64,000 nt of DNA. Source: Candidatus Latescibacterota bacterium. GTDB lineage: Bacteria > Krumholzibacteriota > Krumholzibacteriia > WVZY01. This document shows, piece after piece, positions 9,465-19,214 of the stretch. The stretch lies in the NCBI GenBank assembly GCA_011772205.1, contig WVZY01000020.1, positions 1 through 64,000 of the forward strand. Reading direction: 5' to 3'. Both the position numbers and the translations under genes were made by a program. The notes below the pieces were generated by a model. That model worked only from the letters and a program-made list of their open reading frames with translations. It did not search any database and was not told where the DNA came from. Position 1 is the first letter of the stretch. Each line of letters opens with the position of its first letter.

Positions 9465-10319
9465 TTCTTCCTCCTGTTGCTTGTGCAGGCAGGTAATTTA
9501 TGAGGGGACGGGTTTCTCCTCATGACGATTTTAGAGGTTTTTTTGTACCCGAGTGGCTTCACCCCCTCTCTACAACCATGACTCCCTGATAAGAGCGAGA
9601 GCGCTCGCTCCGAATGTTTCGGTGCCCACATCCAGTGGTTGTCTTGGTGACAAACATGAAAAATACCACTTAAGAGCCGCTTAGCAGGATAGTCGTCTAT
9701 ACGGGGACACGACTCCCCTCGGATCGCAAACGGATCCATTCATCGCTAGAGCCACTCGATTCAGTGATCTCGAAATATTTGACAGAGACTCTAAGGGTTT
9801 TTGGGGTTCCTTGTTGTTTTAAAATGAGTTACCGGTTCCTCGTATATCACAGAATTCGGGAAAAGTCAACCGGAAACGAAAAAGACCTATAAGTTATTTA
9901 AGGTATTCTGAGGCAACTTGCTCTCGAACAACTAATTGAATGAGAACAGTGCGTCACCGCCGGCTGCAACCGGAGGATCAGGATCAAAAGAGGAGCACGG
10001 GAGGAATAGTAATAGACTAACCTGAATCCGTCGGAAAATCGCAGAGATTTACCTTGTAAGGTGCTTGGTGATAATCAAATGAAGGCGTATGTCTCGATCG
10101 CCCCTCGGCTCATGGTCCTCGCGCGCGTCTAAAGTTATATTATAGCGCGCTGCGGAAATCGCCTCGCGGTAAACGAGACATGCGCACTGTTGGATTTTGA
10201 CGGATTCAGGCTAATTTCTCGGAAACCAGCAGATTGCCTTTCTCGTGCCAGGGAAATCATCAGCTCACACCAAGATTCTCAGCGGAGGATCGGGATGACT
10301 GTGATAGCAGCAGGAATGG
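9465..10319. other. Long intergenic region carrying nested inverted repeats
   Basis: About 855 bases lie between the RND permease stop and the GEVED gene start without a supportable gene. The region holds a short hairpin GAGCGA/TCGCTC (9593-9610) and an inverted repeat pair CCTGAATCCGTC (10021-10032) and its complement (10199-10210). Inside that pair is the dispersed hairpin element described separately (10085-10185). The promoter of the GEVED gene should lie here, but no convincing -35/-10 pair was found. Confidence 0.6.
10085..10185 (+). repeat. Dispersed hairpin element, copy 1
   Basis: Two blocks (10093-10136, 44 bases; 10143-10169, 27 bases) are identical to the reverse complement of 21847-21890 and 21819-21845. 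Terminal arms 10085-10096 and 10174-10185 are complementary over 12 bases with one G-T type mismatch, so the whole element can fold into a long stem. An inner GCGCGC pair encloses an AT-rich loop that is 5 bases longer than in copy 2. It lies in non-coding DNA. The orientation relative to local transcription is opposite to that of copy 2, which favours a DNA-level repeat (REP or MITE-like) over a cis-acting leader. Confidence 0.85.
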
Positions 10320-13300
10320 TTATGCGTTACGAGTCTTGCGGCCTCTTCTGAACATCCAGCTGAACGCTCTGGAAATGTCGTCACCTATTATATAAAAGGA
10401 GGGTACCAGCGCCAGCGTCAGCGGCGTGGAGAACAGGAGCCCGTATCCAATCGCCAGCGGCATGGGAGCGATAAACGGATCGGTGCCCCCGATTCCGTAC
10501 GCCAGGGGGAGCAGCCCTGCTACAGTGGTAAGCGTCGTCAACAATATCGGCCTCAACCGATCGGCCGTTCCCTTTGCGACGATCCTGATGAGCAGTTCTT
10601 GAGGGTTTTGTTTTCTCAGTCGATTCACATGGCTTACCAGAACGAGTGAGTCGTTGACCACCACTCCGGAAAGGCCGATCACCCCCATCATCGCCAGGAA
10701 ACCAAGCGGCTGCCCGTGCAGGGCGAAAGCCATCACGACCCCCACGAGGCCGAAGGGTACGGCGCTCATTACCAGGATGGGCTGGGTTAACGAGTTGAAC
10801 AACAATATCAAAAGGAAATAGATACCGATGACGGCCGTTATGAACGCTACGCGAAGGCTCGCGATGGATTCCTGGGTTTCTTCCGCCTCCCCGCCAACGA
10901 CAAACCGCAGGCCCCGCCAATCCTCGTCGAGGTCAAAATGATTGAGCACCGCTTTTGTTGCTTCGAGCGGAGTTACCATCCCTTTCAAAATGTCAGCCGT
11001 GATAGTCACCGCTCTCTCACCGTCGAAATGATAAAAGTTGGCCGGCCCCGGTGCTGTTACGAGCCGCGCGACGTCTTTCAACGGGATCAGGCGGCCTTGC
11101 TGGTTTGCGATGAGCAATTCGTTCAAAAATTCCGGCCGGGCACGGGCTTTTTCTTCGAGCAGCACTCGGAAATCCACGTCTTCCTCTCCGTAGCGCACGC
11201 TCGTTACAACCTCGCCGTCGTAACCGATTCGAACATATCGAGCCACATCGGCAACAGTAAGTCCAAGTCTGGATAACTTGGCGAAATCGAGTTTGATCTC
11301 GACTTGAGATTTGCCGAGTTTGTCATCCCGGTCGATATCTTTTACTCCATCGATCGACATTAGCTTCGAAACGACAGAATCGGCGAGCTCCGTTCTCGAC
11401 CTATCGTCCGAACCGACCACTCTGATCGTTATCGGTCTTCCTACCGGCGGCCCTCCCGCGTCGATGATATAAACAATCTTCTCGAATCCCTCCAGCCTGT
11501 CAGTCTTTGCTCTCAACTCTTCGACGACTTCATCCGCTGTTCTATCTCTCGATGCAAATGGGGTCAAATGAACGGCCAAGTGCGCCCAATTCTCGTTCTC
11601 GCCGGCAGCAAAAAAACCGTGCGTGCCGATACGCGTAACAAAAGACCCGAGCTCGTCATCGGGCAGGCTCTTTACAACCGATTCGATCTCTCTCATTTTA
11701 TCCGATGTCGCTTGCAGCGACGTCCCGGTGGGAAGTTCGGTCAATATATAAAACTCATCGGCAGCAGAGCTGGGAAAGAGGACGAAATCCATGTAATTGG
11801 CCGTATACCAGAATGCGCCGGCGAGAAGCGCAACGGACAACACGACGAACACATATCGCAGCTTGAGCAGATGATAGACAGTGCGCTCGTAATGTTTTCG
11901 TAGCGCGTCAAACCAATGAGTCCTTACCCGCCCTGCTTTCTTCGACATCCCACGCAGACCCATCACGACATGTGCCGGCAGAGCGACGATCGCCTCGCCC
12001 AGGGATACCAACAGCGCCAGGCAGATGACCAGCGGAACAACGAAGACGAATTTCCCGAGGAGACCGGACATGAAGAAGAGCGGGGCAAACGCGAAGAACG
12101 TCGTCAGAATCGTTGTAATTACCGGCGCAAAGACTTCCTGGATTCCTCTCGCTGCCGCTTCCAGGGGCGCCTCTCCTTTCTCAGTCCTTCGATGGATGTT
12201 CTCGGCGATGATGATCGCATCGTCCACAACGATTCCAATCACCTGGATCATCGCGGCAAGTGCAATCGCATCGAGAAACGCATCAAAAAACGGCAAAAGG
12301 AACACAACACCAAAAAGTGTCACGGGAATCCCCAGTGCAACCCAGAAAGCCGTACGAATGTGCAAGAACATGGAGAGTAAAATAAGCACGAACGACAGAC
12401 CAATCAGCCCGTTGGATCGAACGACATCCAGGCGATTCCTCACGAAACGGGAGATATCATGGGAGTAGAGGATCTCGATTCCGCCCGCGATGGTTTTGCT
12501 CTCCTCTTCGACCAGCTCCTTGATCGCATCAACCGTCCGGATTACATCGGCGGACTCTTTCTTGTAAACGAGGAAAGAAATCGCCTCCCTGCCGTCCATT
12601 CGCGAAAGCGTTTTTTCATCTTCGAAATCATCTTTGATGATCGCCAGGTCTTTCACTCTAATGAGCGGTCCATCGAACGTCGACCGCACGATCACATCGC
12701 CCACTTCGAATGGATTCTTGAACTGCGCCAGTGTGACGACGTTTTTCTCGCTCGTGTAGGACTCGAACGATCCCCCCGTCAGGCGGATATTGCGGGCGCT
12801 GATCGCGGCCATGATCTCCCTCATGGGAATTTGATACTTCTGTATCGCTTCCGGAGAGATCTCCACTTTGATTTCTCTGTCTCTGTAGCTGAATTTCTCG
12901 ACCTTCGAAACGCCCGGTACCTCCAGTAATTTCTTTTCGAACAACCGCGCTTGCTCGCGAAGTTCACGGTAAGAAATATCCCCCGTGAGCCCCACCTCGA
13001 TCACGGGAAAGATCGTGGTTTTCAAATCTTCGACGAGAGGGGATTCCGTCACTTCAGCAGGAAAATCAGTGACGCGGCCGACCGCTTCGCGGATCTCCCT
13101 TTTGACTTCATCTTGATCTTTTGAATCGGGATCGATGACGACATGCACAATGGATATATTTTCCATCGAATAGGAGGCCATCCTGTCTATTCCCTCGACT
13201 TCTTTCAATTCCTCCTCGATGTTGTTCGTGACGTTCAGCTCGACATCCTCGGGTGACGCACCGGGATATCTCGTCGTAATGAATGTTTCACCGAAATCCA

Positions 13301-13421
13301 CTCTTGGAAACATGTCACGTTTGATACGTGTAAGGGCGCTGAGGCCCAGCAGTATCGTCATTAACGTAACGAGATGGGCCAGCAAGTGGCGCTCGGCAAA
13401 AAATTTGAAAAATGAATACAT
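10320..13421 (-). CDS. RND superfamily efflux permease (AcrB/HAE1-like)
   Basis: 1033 residues, full length for a resistance-nodulation-division inner-membrane pump that exports substrates using the proton gradient. It has the usual plan: an N-terminal membrane helix (about 10-31), a large periplasmic loop, helices from about 335 to 480, a second periplasmic loop, and C-terminal helices. The paired acidic residues of the proton relay are present as Asp400-Asp401 (GIVVDDAII). The C-terminal half has GVVVNDSLVLV in the matching helix and lacks the lysine of AcrB, as in other HAE subfamilies. It lies 86 bases downstream of a TetR regulator on the same strand. No membrane-fusion or outer-membrane partner is encoded nearby, so these must come from elsewhere or not be needed. 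Substrate unknown. Confidence 0.93.
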   Translation of the reverse strand: MYSFFKFFAERHLLAHLVTLMTILLGLSALTRIKRDMFPRVDFGETFITTRYPGASPEDVELNVTNNIEEELKEVEGIDRMASYSMENISIVHVVIDPDSKDQDEVKREIREAVGRVTDFPAEVTESPLVEDLKTTIFPVIEVGLTGDISYRELREQARLFEKKLLEVPGVSKVEKFSYRDREIKVEISPEAIQKYQIPMREIMAAISARNIRLTGGSFESYTSEKNVVTLAQFKNPFEVGDVIVRSTFDGPLIRVKDLAIIKDDFEDEKTLSRMDGREAISFLVYKKESADVIRTVDAIKELVEEESKTIAGGIEILYSHDISRFVRNRLDVVRSNGLIGLSFVLILLSMFLHIRTAFWVALGIPVTLFGVVFLLPFFDAFLDAIALAAMIQVIGIVVDDAIIIAENIHRRTEKGEAPLEAAARGIQEVFAPVITTILTTFFAFAPLFFMSGLLGKFVFVVPLVICLALLVSLGEAIVALPAHVVMGLRGMSKKAGRVRTHWFDALRKHYERTVYHLLKLRYVFVVLSVALLAGAFWYTANYMDFVLFPSSAADEFYILTELPTGTSLQATSDKMREIESVVKSLPDDELGSFVTRIGTHGFFAAGENENWAHLAVHLTPFASRDRTADEVVEELRAKTDRLEGFEKIVYIIDAGGPPVGRPITIRVVGSDDRSRTELADSVVSKLMSIDGVKDIDRDDKLGKSQVEIKLDFAKLSRLGLTVADVARYVRIGYDGEVVTSVRYGEEDVDFRVLLEEKARARPEFLNELLIANQQGRLIPLKDVARLVTAPGPANFYHFDGERAVTITADILKGMVTPLEATKAVLNHFDLDEDWRGLRFVVGGEAEETQESIASLRVAFITAVIGIYFLLILLFNSLTQPILVMSAVPFGLVGVVMAFALHGQPLGFLAMMGVIGLSGVVVNDSLVLVSHVNRLRKQNPQELLIRIVAKGTADRLRPILLTTLTTVAGLLPLAYGIGGTDPFIAPMPLAIGYGLLFSTPLTLALVPSFYIIGDDISRAFSWMFRRGRKTRNA

Positions 13422-13507
13422 CTCTGCGTTTCCCTATATAGGAATCTGTATGAGCATTAATCGAAGTCCGTGGAGATCATTGATGACGAAGGTTTCCGGT
13501 AACAATT

Positions 13508-14146
13508 CTATTCGGCTTTGAGCCCGTATTCTACCAAATCGAAGTAGCCGGATATAACATCTTCTGGATTTAGATGATGCCAATCCCGGATCTCATTTCC
13601 TTTTCTCGAGGCAAGCTGCATGATCCCCGTGGTCTGTCCCCACAGAACGACAGCCGCTTTCGAGGGATCGATATCGTTTCTAATCGTCCCGTCGCTTATT
13701 CCCGCCTTCAGAGCTTCAGCAATGACTCCTATCGTTTCATCACTTTGACTGTTGCACGCCGCGACAAGAGAATCTCGACCGCTCGAATCAAAGGTTTGAG
13801 TTTGGTAATAGAGCACCGCATCGAAGTAATCGGGATGCTCCTTATGAAAATCGGCGTAAGCTCTACCAATGGCCCTTACCTTCTCGATACCGCTTTGCGC
13901 GCTGTCTACCGCCGCTTCAAACATCGACCGCAGGACTTTGACACCCTGCAGGATAACGGCCGCGTACAATTCCTCCTTATTCTTGAAATACAGATACAGG
14001 GTTCCCTTGCTCAGCTCGGCCGCCTCAGCCACATCGTCCATCGTGGCCTTCTTGAGGCCTTTTGCCAGGAAAACCCGCTCGGCCGTTTGGATGATGTCTC
14101 GCCGACGCTGCTCTTTTTCGCGCGCCTTTCTCTCTGGAATGCCCAT
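13508..14146 (-). CDS. TetR/AcrR family transcriptional regulator
   Basis: 212 residues. The N-terminal helix-turn-helix is typical of TetR proteins: RRDIIQTAERVFLAKG, then ATMDDVAEAAELSKGTLYLYF (two parts of one DNA-binding domain, about residues 14-60). The C-terminal ligand-binding half is divergent, as usual. It is upstream of, and co-oriented with, the RND pump, which suggests local repression of the pump released by a pump substrate. A GGGGG ribosome site precedes the ATG. A palindrome 52-68 bases upstream of the start is the likely operator. Confidence 0.92.
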   Translation of the reverse strand: MGIPERKAREKEQRRRDIIQTAERVFLAKGLKKATMDDVAEAAELSKGTLYLYFKNKEELYAAVILQGVKVLRSMFEAAVDSAQSGIEKVRAIGRAYADFHKEHPDYFDAVLYYQTQTFDSSGRDSLVAACNSQSDETIGVIAEALKAGISDGTIRNDIDPSKAAVVLWGQTTGIMQLASRKGNEIRDWHHLNPEDVISGYFDLVEYGLKAE

Positions 14147-14197
14147 GCTGACCCCCTTTGCCTGGCATAGTTGATCAATATTAAGTCCAAGATATTT

Positions 14198-14214
14198 AAT
14201 GACTAATGGTCATT
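14198..14214. promoter_or_regulatory. Probable TetR operator
   Basis: AATGAC (14198-14203), a 5-base spacer and GTCATT (14209-14214) form a perfect 6-bp inverted repeat in AT-rich DNA, 52-68 bases upstream of the tetR start codon. TetR/AcrR dimers commonly bind short AATGAC/GTCATT-type palindromes and repress their own gene and a linked pump. Binding is inferred, not shown. Confidence 0.6.
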
Positions 14215-14695
14215 TTTTAAATAAAGTCTACCGAAGTCCGTCCTCAATGGCAAGCTCTTTCTGCGAGCTTTCAATCTACTTAAATTAAATAAGTTATCGC
14301 TAACCCGCCTGCGCGTGGGCTCTCTTGGGGGACGATAGCCGAGCCTAGGCGTTTAAGCGTGTTGCATCTTGGGGCTCACGCCTGGCTCCACAGAACTTTC
14401 GGCCGGTCGCTCTTCGTTTGACATGACTCGGGCCGGCAGCTTATCTTTGAATCGAAGCCAGGTTTATTCCCAGCCTTCGATTATCAACTCATTCGGGCAC
14501 ACTCTTGTCTACTCCCACCAGAACACTCATTACCCCGCAGGGCAGACAACCGATGCACGACGCTCAGTTGCTTTCGCAAGGATGCATTCATCCGTTGCGG
14601 TGACAGTCACCATGGGAATACGCAACCGGATCGGCCCAACGTTCTTCGCACCGGCGCAGACCGATTCAGTGCGGACACTCTAAAAGGGGGAAACG
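14215..14695. other. Intergenic region upstream of the large lipoprotein gene
   Basis: About 480 bases between the divergent tetR and the plus-strand lipoprotein gene. The left 70 bases are AT-rich and probably contain the tetR promoter. The right part presumably drives the lipoprotein gene, whose ribosome site AAAGGGGG lies 5-12 bases before its ATG. A 104-codon ORF (14369-14683, plus) has no ribosome site or recognisable features and was not accepted. No riboswitch or tRNA was recognised. Confidence 0.5.
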
Positions 14696-16990
14696 ATGAA
14701 CAAACGGAGGATATCTACTCTGTACAAAGTTCTTGCGGCCCTTGCCCTACTTGAGCTGCTTTCGCTTCAAGCAACCGGCTGCGATTCCGCGTATGAGGGT
14801 GTTCGTAAGCCGAATCAGCCGCCGGTTGTTTGGTTGACTTCCGGCCCCCCCGAGGGCTCGGTGTGGAGTTACAAGGTTCATTTCTTTTGGTACGGATACG
14901 ATCCCGATGGAAATATCCGATACTTCGAGTTTGCGATTACGGACAACGAGGATGGCGCATTCGATCCCGCTGATACAACGGGCTCCGATAAGTGGCACCG
15001 GACGTACGTCTATGATTCGGTATTTACATTCACTGCGGACGAAATCGCTGACAGCTCGGAGATCGAATGGATCACGGAATTCACCCGATCGCACACATTC
15101 TTCGTTCGTGCGGTGGATGACAAGGGTCTGGCATCGGACATTCCGGCTTACAGATCGTTTACAGCGCGGACACTTTCACCTGTAGCTGATATCACCGACC
15201 CCCCGTATAATGGCTACAATCCGGCTTACCTCTTACCCATCGCCACATTCCGCTGGGAGGCCAAAGATTACATCGATGACCTCCATGCCACACAGGAACC
15301 CGAGTCGATTCGATGGATTATTGTGAATACCGAAGAGCACAACAGCAGCTTCAATGATGCTCTGGAATACATTCGCACTCATCCCAACGCGCCAGAGTGG
15401 TCGGCATGGCACTATTACAAGGCGCCGCAAGACAGAGGGAAGTTTTGGACATCACCCCCTCTCGATTATGGAACCTACATGTTCGCCGTGCAGGCAAAGG
15501 ATGAAGCCGGTGCGGTCACGCCCGTGTTCGATGAGCGGCACAACGCGAGGAGGGTGGTCATCAGCTGCCGGCCGACAGGGCCGATGCTCACTGTGAGAAA
15601 CCCGTACATCGGAACGCTCAGATCCGCTTGGATCACCGAAGCCTATTCGATCGTGGACGTGTTTGCCGGCATACCGCTTGCCTTCGAGTGGACGGCCACC
15701 GCAGAATCTTATGGCGGAAAAGTATTGGATTATCGATACGGATGGGACATCACCGATTTTAATGACGACGACCAGTGGGATATTGATTGGACGCCGTTTC
15801 CTTGCCGCAGTTGCCGCGTGCTTTCTCCATCTTGGACATTCTATTTCGGCACACACACGTTCCATGTCGAGGCCATCGACAACGCTGGATTTAAGTCCAG
15901 AATCAACATCAAGATCAACTTCTTCCCCGTCACGATGGAAAGGGATCTTCTCGTCGTGGACGACTATGAGGAGGAACCGGCGGTGTGTGGCCTGGTGAGA
16001 AGCAATGGAGCAATGCCCTGTGACGACGAACACGATGCCTTCTGGGTGGGCTTGATGCAAAACATCGAGGGCTTTAATCCACTGATCGATCTGATCGAAG
16101 TGAGCACCAATAATCCGCTCCCCCTTACGACTCTTGCGCAGTACAAAAGCGTCGTTTGGGATGCATATGGAGGTTATGCGAAGCTCACGTCGAAACTACC
16201 GTTTCTTTATGACGTCATCAAATTTCGTTATGAAGATCCCAAGGCCCCCATCATTGGCAAGATAGAAGCGAATATGCTCGCCTTGTATCTCGCAGTCGGC
16301 GGACACGTAATGATCTGCGGCGAACAGCCGATGACAATGGTCATCAACCGTCAACTCGTCCCCAATCCGAAGTTCCCTTTCATCTTCAAGTACGAACTCT
16401 CGGGAGATAAGGATGGTGATTACTCGGATCAGATCGATGATCCCATTGGGGACGAATCCTTCGCTTACAAGGAAATGTGCCTCGACGTGCTGGACATTGC
16501 CTATACCGATCCCCTCTCGTTGAGAAAACCTGGATCGGGCGAGAACGGATGCGGCGTGACGCACATCCGCGGCGTCCGGCCAAAGGAAGATGGGCTTCGC
16601 GAGGCTTTACCATTGGATCCGAATTTCCCCCACATTGCATTGCGTCCCGAGGTATCGGAACCCGGTAAATTCTTTGCGCCGGATGCAAGGGGTTTGAATA
16701 ACGAACTGTACGACCCGCCGTATTTCACGTGCGGGCGCATGGATCTCGGTCCGCGCATGTGCTTCGAACCGATATACGGGCACGGCTGTCTCGATCCTGC
16801 TTCACCCATCTACGCCGCACCCATTGCAGCTTGGACAACGATGTTCCAGGACGTTGTCCCCGAGATCGCCGGTGGCATAGCGGCTCGAAGCGCCGTCTGG
16901 GGATTCGAGCCGTTCTACTTCGACACGACGGCCGTCAGGCACGCGCTGGAAGTGATTCTTTTCGATGAATGGAAGCTTCCGAGGAAGTAG
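14696..16990 (+). CDS. Large predicted lipoprotein with Ig-like and GATase-like regions, function unknown
   Basis: 764 residues. The N-terminus has a basic start, a hydrophobic stretch and a lipobox-like LQATGC (Cys29), suggesting a lipid-anchored envelope protein, although Ala at -3 is not ideal. Residues 36-160 and about 290-415 look like Ig/fibronectin-type beta domains (NQPPVVWLTSGPPEGS; DPDGNIRYFEFAI). From about 420 the chain reads DLLVVDDYEEE, then YKSVVWDAYGG, then LYLAVGGHVMICGEQ. This order resembles the amidotransferase-like domains of the giant protease in this window (ILIVDDDGG, SVVWLTGDD, YLDSGGRLFISGQD). No catalytic cysteine-histidine pair is evident, so it may be a binding fold. 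The gene ends 4 bases from the convergent sensor kinase gene. Confidence 0.8.
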   Translation: MNKRRISTLYKVLAALALLELLSLQATGCDSAYEGVRKPNQPPVVWLTSGPPEGSVWSYKVHFFWYGYDPDGNIRYFEFAITDNEDGAFDPADTTGSDKWHRTYVYDSVFTFTADEIADSSEIEWITEFTRSHTFFVRAVDDKGLASDIPAYRSFTARTLSPVADITDPPYNGYNPAYLLPIATFRWEAKDYIDDLHATQEPESIRWIIVNTEEHNSSFNDALEYIRTHPNAPEWSAWHYYKAPQDRGKFWTSPPLDYGTYMFAVQAKDEAGAVTPVFDERHNARRVVISCRPTGPMLTVRNPYIGTLRSAWITEAYSIVDVFAGIPLAFEWTATAESYGGKVLDYRYGWDITDFNDDDQWDIDWTPFPCRSCRVLSPSWTFYFGTHTFHVEAIDNAGFKSRINIKINFFPVTMERDLLVVDDYEEEPAVCGLVRSNGAMPCDDEHDAFWVGLMQNIEGFNPLIDLIEVSTNNPLPLTTLAQYKSVVWDAYGGYAKLTSKLPFLYDVIKFRYEDPKAPIIGKIEANMLALYLAVGGHVMICGEQPMTMVINRQLVPNPKFPFIFKYELSGDKDGDYSDQIDDPIGDESFAYKEMCLDVLDIAYTDPLSLRKPGSGENGCGVTHIRGVRPKEDGLREALPLDPNFPHIALRPEVSEPGKFFAPDARGLNNELYDPPYFTCGRMDLGPRMCFEPIYGHGCLDPASPIYAAPIAAWTTMFQDVVPEIAGGIAARSAVWGFEPFYFDTTAVRHALEVILFDEWKLPRK

Positions 16991-16994
16991 CGAA

Positions 16995-19190
16995 TTACCG
17001 AATCGGCAGCTTGATGGTGAACGTCGTCCCTTTTCCGATCTCACTGGACGCTCGAATGGAACCGCCGTGATCCTGGACGATGCGGTAGCTTATCGAGAGC
17101 CCCAGTCCGGTGCCGACGCCGACGCCTTTGGTGGTAAACCCAGGATCGAAGATGCGATCGAGATCTTCCGCCGGAATTCCTCTGCCGGTGTCCGATAACG
17201 TTAACACGACCCAATCGCCCTCTCTCTTTGTGGTGATGGTGATCGTCCCTTCTGCCCCGATTGCTTGGGATGCGTTCATCAGGACGTTCATGAACACCTG
17301 ATTCAGCTGGTGGGGGAAGCACTCGATTTGTGGAAGATTCCCGTAATGCTTTGCGACTTTCACGCGCTGTTTGAGTTCGTGCTGAAGCAGCGTTAGCGTA
17401 CTATTGATTCCTTCATGAAGGTCCGCACGCTTCCGCTCCGCTTCATCCAGACGCGCAAAATTGCGAAGAGATTTTACAATTTCCACGATTCGCCCGGTTG
17501 CGACGCGAGTGGTTGCGGTGGATTCGGTCAAAACGTCCATGGCTTGCTGAATCTTCGGATTTCTTGCAAATGACTCCGACAAATTTCCCGGATTTATCGA
17601 CGCTCTCAGCATGCTCAACGCCCGACTGGATACATCGGCATTCGCGCGGATAGATCCCAGTGGGCTGTTGATTTCGTGTGCAACGCCCGCGACGAGATTT
17701 CCAAGCGCCGCCATCTTTTCGGACTGCACCAATTGCTCTTGCGCATCACGGAGCTCACGATTGGTCGCTTCGAGCTCGGCGGCGTAAATCCGGATTCTGT
17801 GCTCTGCGTAAACGAGATCGGTCACATCCACCATCCAAATGAAGATCTGCCGCGATTCCTTGAGAGGCTTGTACGTTACGGCGAACGTGCGATCGAACAG
17901 CTCGACGCGTTCGTAGGGAATTGTCTGGTCCCGATCGATCAAACCCTGAATTTTTAAAACGAAATCATCGGGCATTAGGTCCGTGATACTCTTATCCGGT
18001 GATCCGTGCCATCTGGGAATGTCTTTTGCCGCCGGATTCATATAAAGAACATTGCCTTCGTAATCGAACCGGAGCACCGGAAACGGATTGGTTTCCGGAA
18101 ATCGGGCGAGCTGCTCGATTTCCGCTTCCAACTTTACATGTTCCGTAATGTCACGAATCGCACCCATTGTTAAGTCGGGATCTTCAATGCGGTGAACGGT
18201 AAGGTCGCATATCACCGGCTCTTCGGTGTGCCTGTGTTTTAGCTTGAGACGATAGTGATTGGGTGCGGGGTCTCCTTTGATCCTTGCCAGGTGGTAACCA
18301 ACGACTCTTTCCAGATCATCCGGATGGATCACCTCAGTAAAGCGCATTCTCAGAAGCTCCTCTTCCGTATAACCCAATATACCCGTGATCTCAGGATTCA
18401 CCAATCTGAACAGCTTGGTGTTGTTGTCGAATGCGAATATCCCATCTGAGGAATTTTCGAAAAGCGATCTGTATTTCTGTTCGGATTCGAGCGCTTGCTT
18501 GCGGAGATACTCCGCATTTTTTCGGGCTCCGAACTGCTTGTAGCGATTCGAGTAGATGAGTGCGCTGATGAGCATGGCGAAGAACGTCACCATGAGAAGA
18601 TAAACCATATACTGAGGTGGAGGTGGTGGTAGATGATCCCCGTAAAGCTGCGGGAAAAAAGTGATACTAAGATAATAGGTTATCGTCAATACAATACCGA
18701 GCCCAAACATTTGAATCGGGCGATATGGCATCGTCCCCACCGCAATCATCATCAGCATGGTGACTGTGAGAATGTAGTCTTCCGCTTCCATCTGGAAGTC
18801 GGACGTAGTACCCCCCGTTATCATGGCAAACAACATCACGACCATAACCAACGCGACGATCAGACGTCCCATTCTTTGCCCGATATGCGTAAACGAGATA
18901 CCGATGCAAAACAAGCCGAGCACAACGATGACGAGATCGTCCCACACCACCCAAACCGGCATTCCGCGGGTTGGCTCAACGGGAAAGAAACTGAATTGAT
19001 GCTTGAGAATCAGATTGGTGACGGCGATGGAAAACGTCGGACCGAATACGGCCAATACTCCGGCAAGCCGCATTCCCACTTTGTTGAGATAGATGATCTC
19101 ATCCCTGAAAGCCTGTTCCTTTTCACACATTTTCCTGGGGTGTGAAAAATTGCTCTGCCACATATCGTCTAGATGCTTGATGATGTTCAT
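16995..19190 (-). CDS. Membrane sensor histidine kinase with two PAS domains
   Basis: 731 residues. An N-terminal membrane domain of about six helices (roughly 41-213, with a PPPPPP turn at 188-193) is followed by PAS domain 1 (about 236-350, SLFENSSDGIFAFD), PAS domain 2 (about 360-460), a coiled linker and a HisKA domain with phospho-acceptor His505 (GVAHEINSPLG). The ATPase domain has the N box (FMNVLMNASQAIG), DTGRGIP and GTGLGLSISYRIV. It should sense a membrane or cytosolic cue and phosphorylate a response regulator. No regulator is adjacent, so the partner is elsewhere. It is last in the long yicC-cysS gene run, 24 bases after cysS, and converges with the lipoprotein gene. Confidence 0.93.
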   Translation of the reverse strand: MNIIKHLDDMWQSNFSHPRKMCEKEQAFRDEIIYLNKVGMRLAGVLAVFGPTFSIAVTNLILKHQFSFFPVEPTRGMPVWVVWDDLVIVVLGLFCIGISFTHIGQRMGRLIVALVMVVMLFAMITGGTTSDFQMEAEDYILTVTMLMMIAVGTMPYRPIQMFGLGIVLTITYYLSITFFPQLYGDHLPPPPPQYMVYLLMVTFFAMLISALIYSNRYKQFGARKNAEYLRKQALESEQKYRSLFENSSDGIFAFDNNTKLFRLVNPEITGILGYTEEELLRMRFTEVIHPDDLERVVGYHLARIKGDPAPNHYRLKLKHRHTEEPVICDLTVHRIEDPDLTMGAIRDITEHVKLEAEIEQLARFPETNPFPVLRFDYEGNVLYMNPAAKDIPRWHGSPDKSITDLMPDDFVLKIQGLIDRDQTIPYERVELFDRTFAVTYKPLKESRQIFIWMVDVTDLVYAEHRIRIYAAELEATNRELRDAQEQLVQSEKMAALGNLVAGVAHEINSPLGSIRANADVSSRALSMLRASINPGNLSESFARNPKIQQAMDVLTESTATTRVATGRIVEIVKSLRNFARLDEAERKRADLHEGINSTLTLLQHELKQRVKVAKHYGNLPQIECFPHQLNQVFMNVLMNASQAIGAEGTITITTKREGDWVVLTLSDTGRGIPAEDLDRIFDPGFTTKGVGVGTGLGLSISYRIVQDHGGSIRASSEIGKGTTFTIKLPIR

Positions 19191-19214
19191 GATGAAGAAC
19201 CTAGATATTTCCGA

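Noticed and set aside
14331-14400. GC-rich leader segment considered as a c-di-GMP riboswitch, prompted by the signalling island.
   Set aside because: The conserved GEMM core sequences and tetraloop receptor were not found.
14369-14683. Plus-strand ORF of 104 codons just before the large lipoprotein gene.
   Set aside because: No ribosome site, signal peptide, domain or coding-like composition; it is more likely upstream regulatory DNA.
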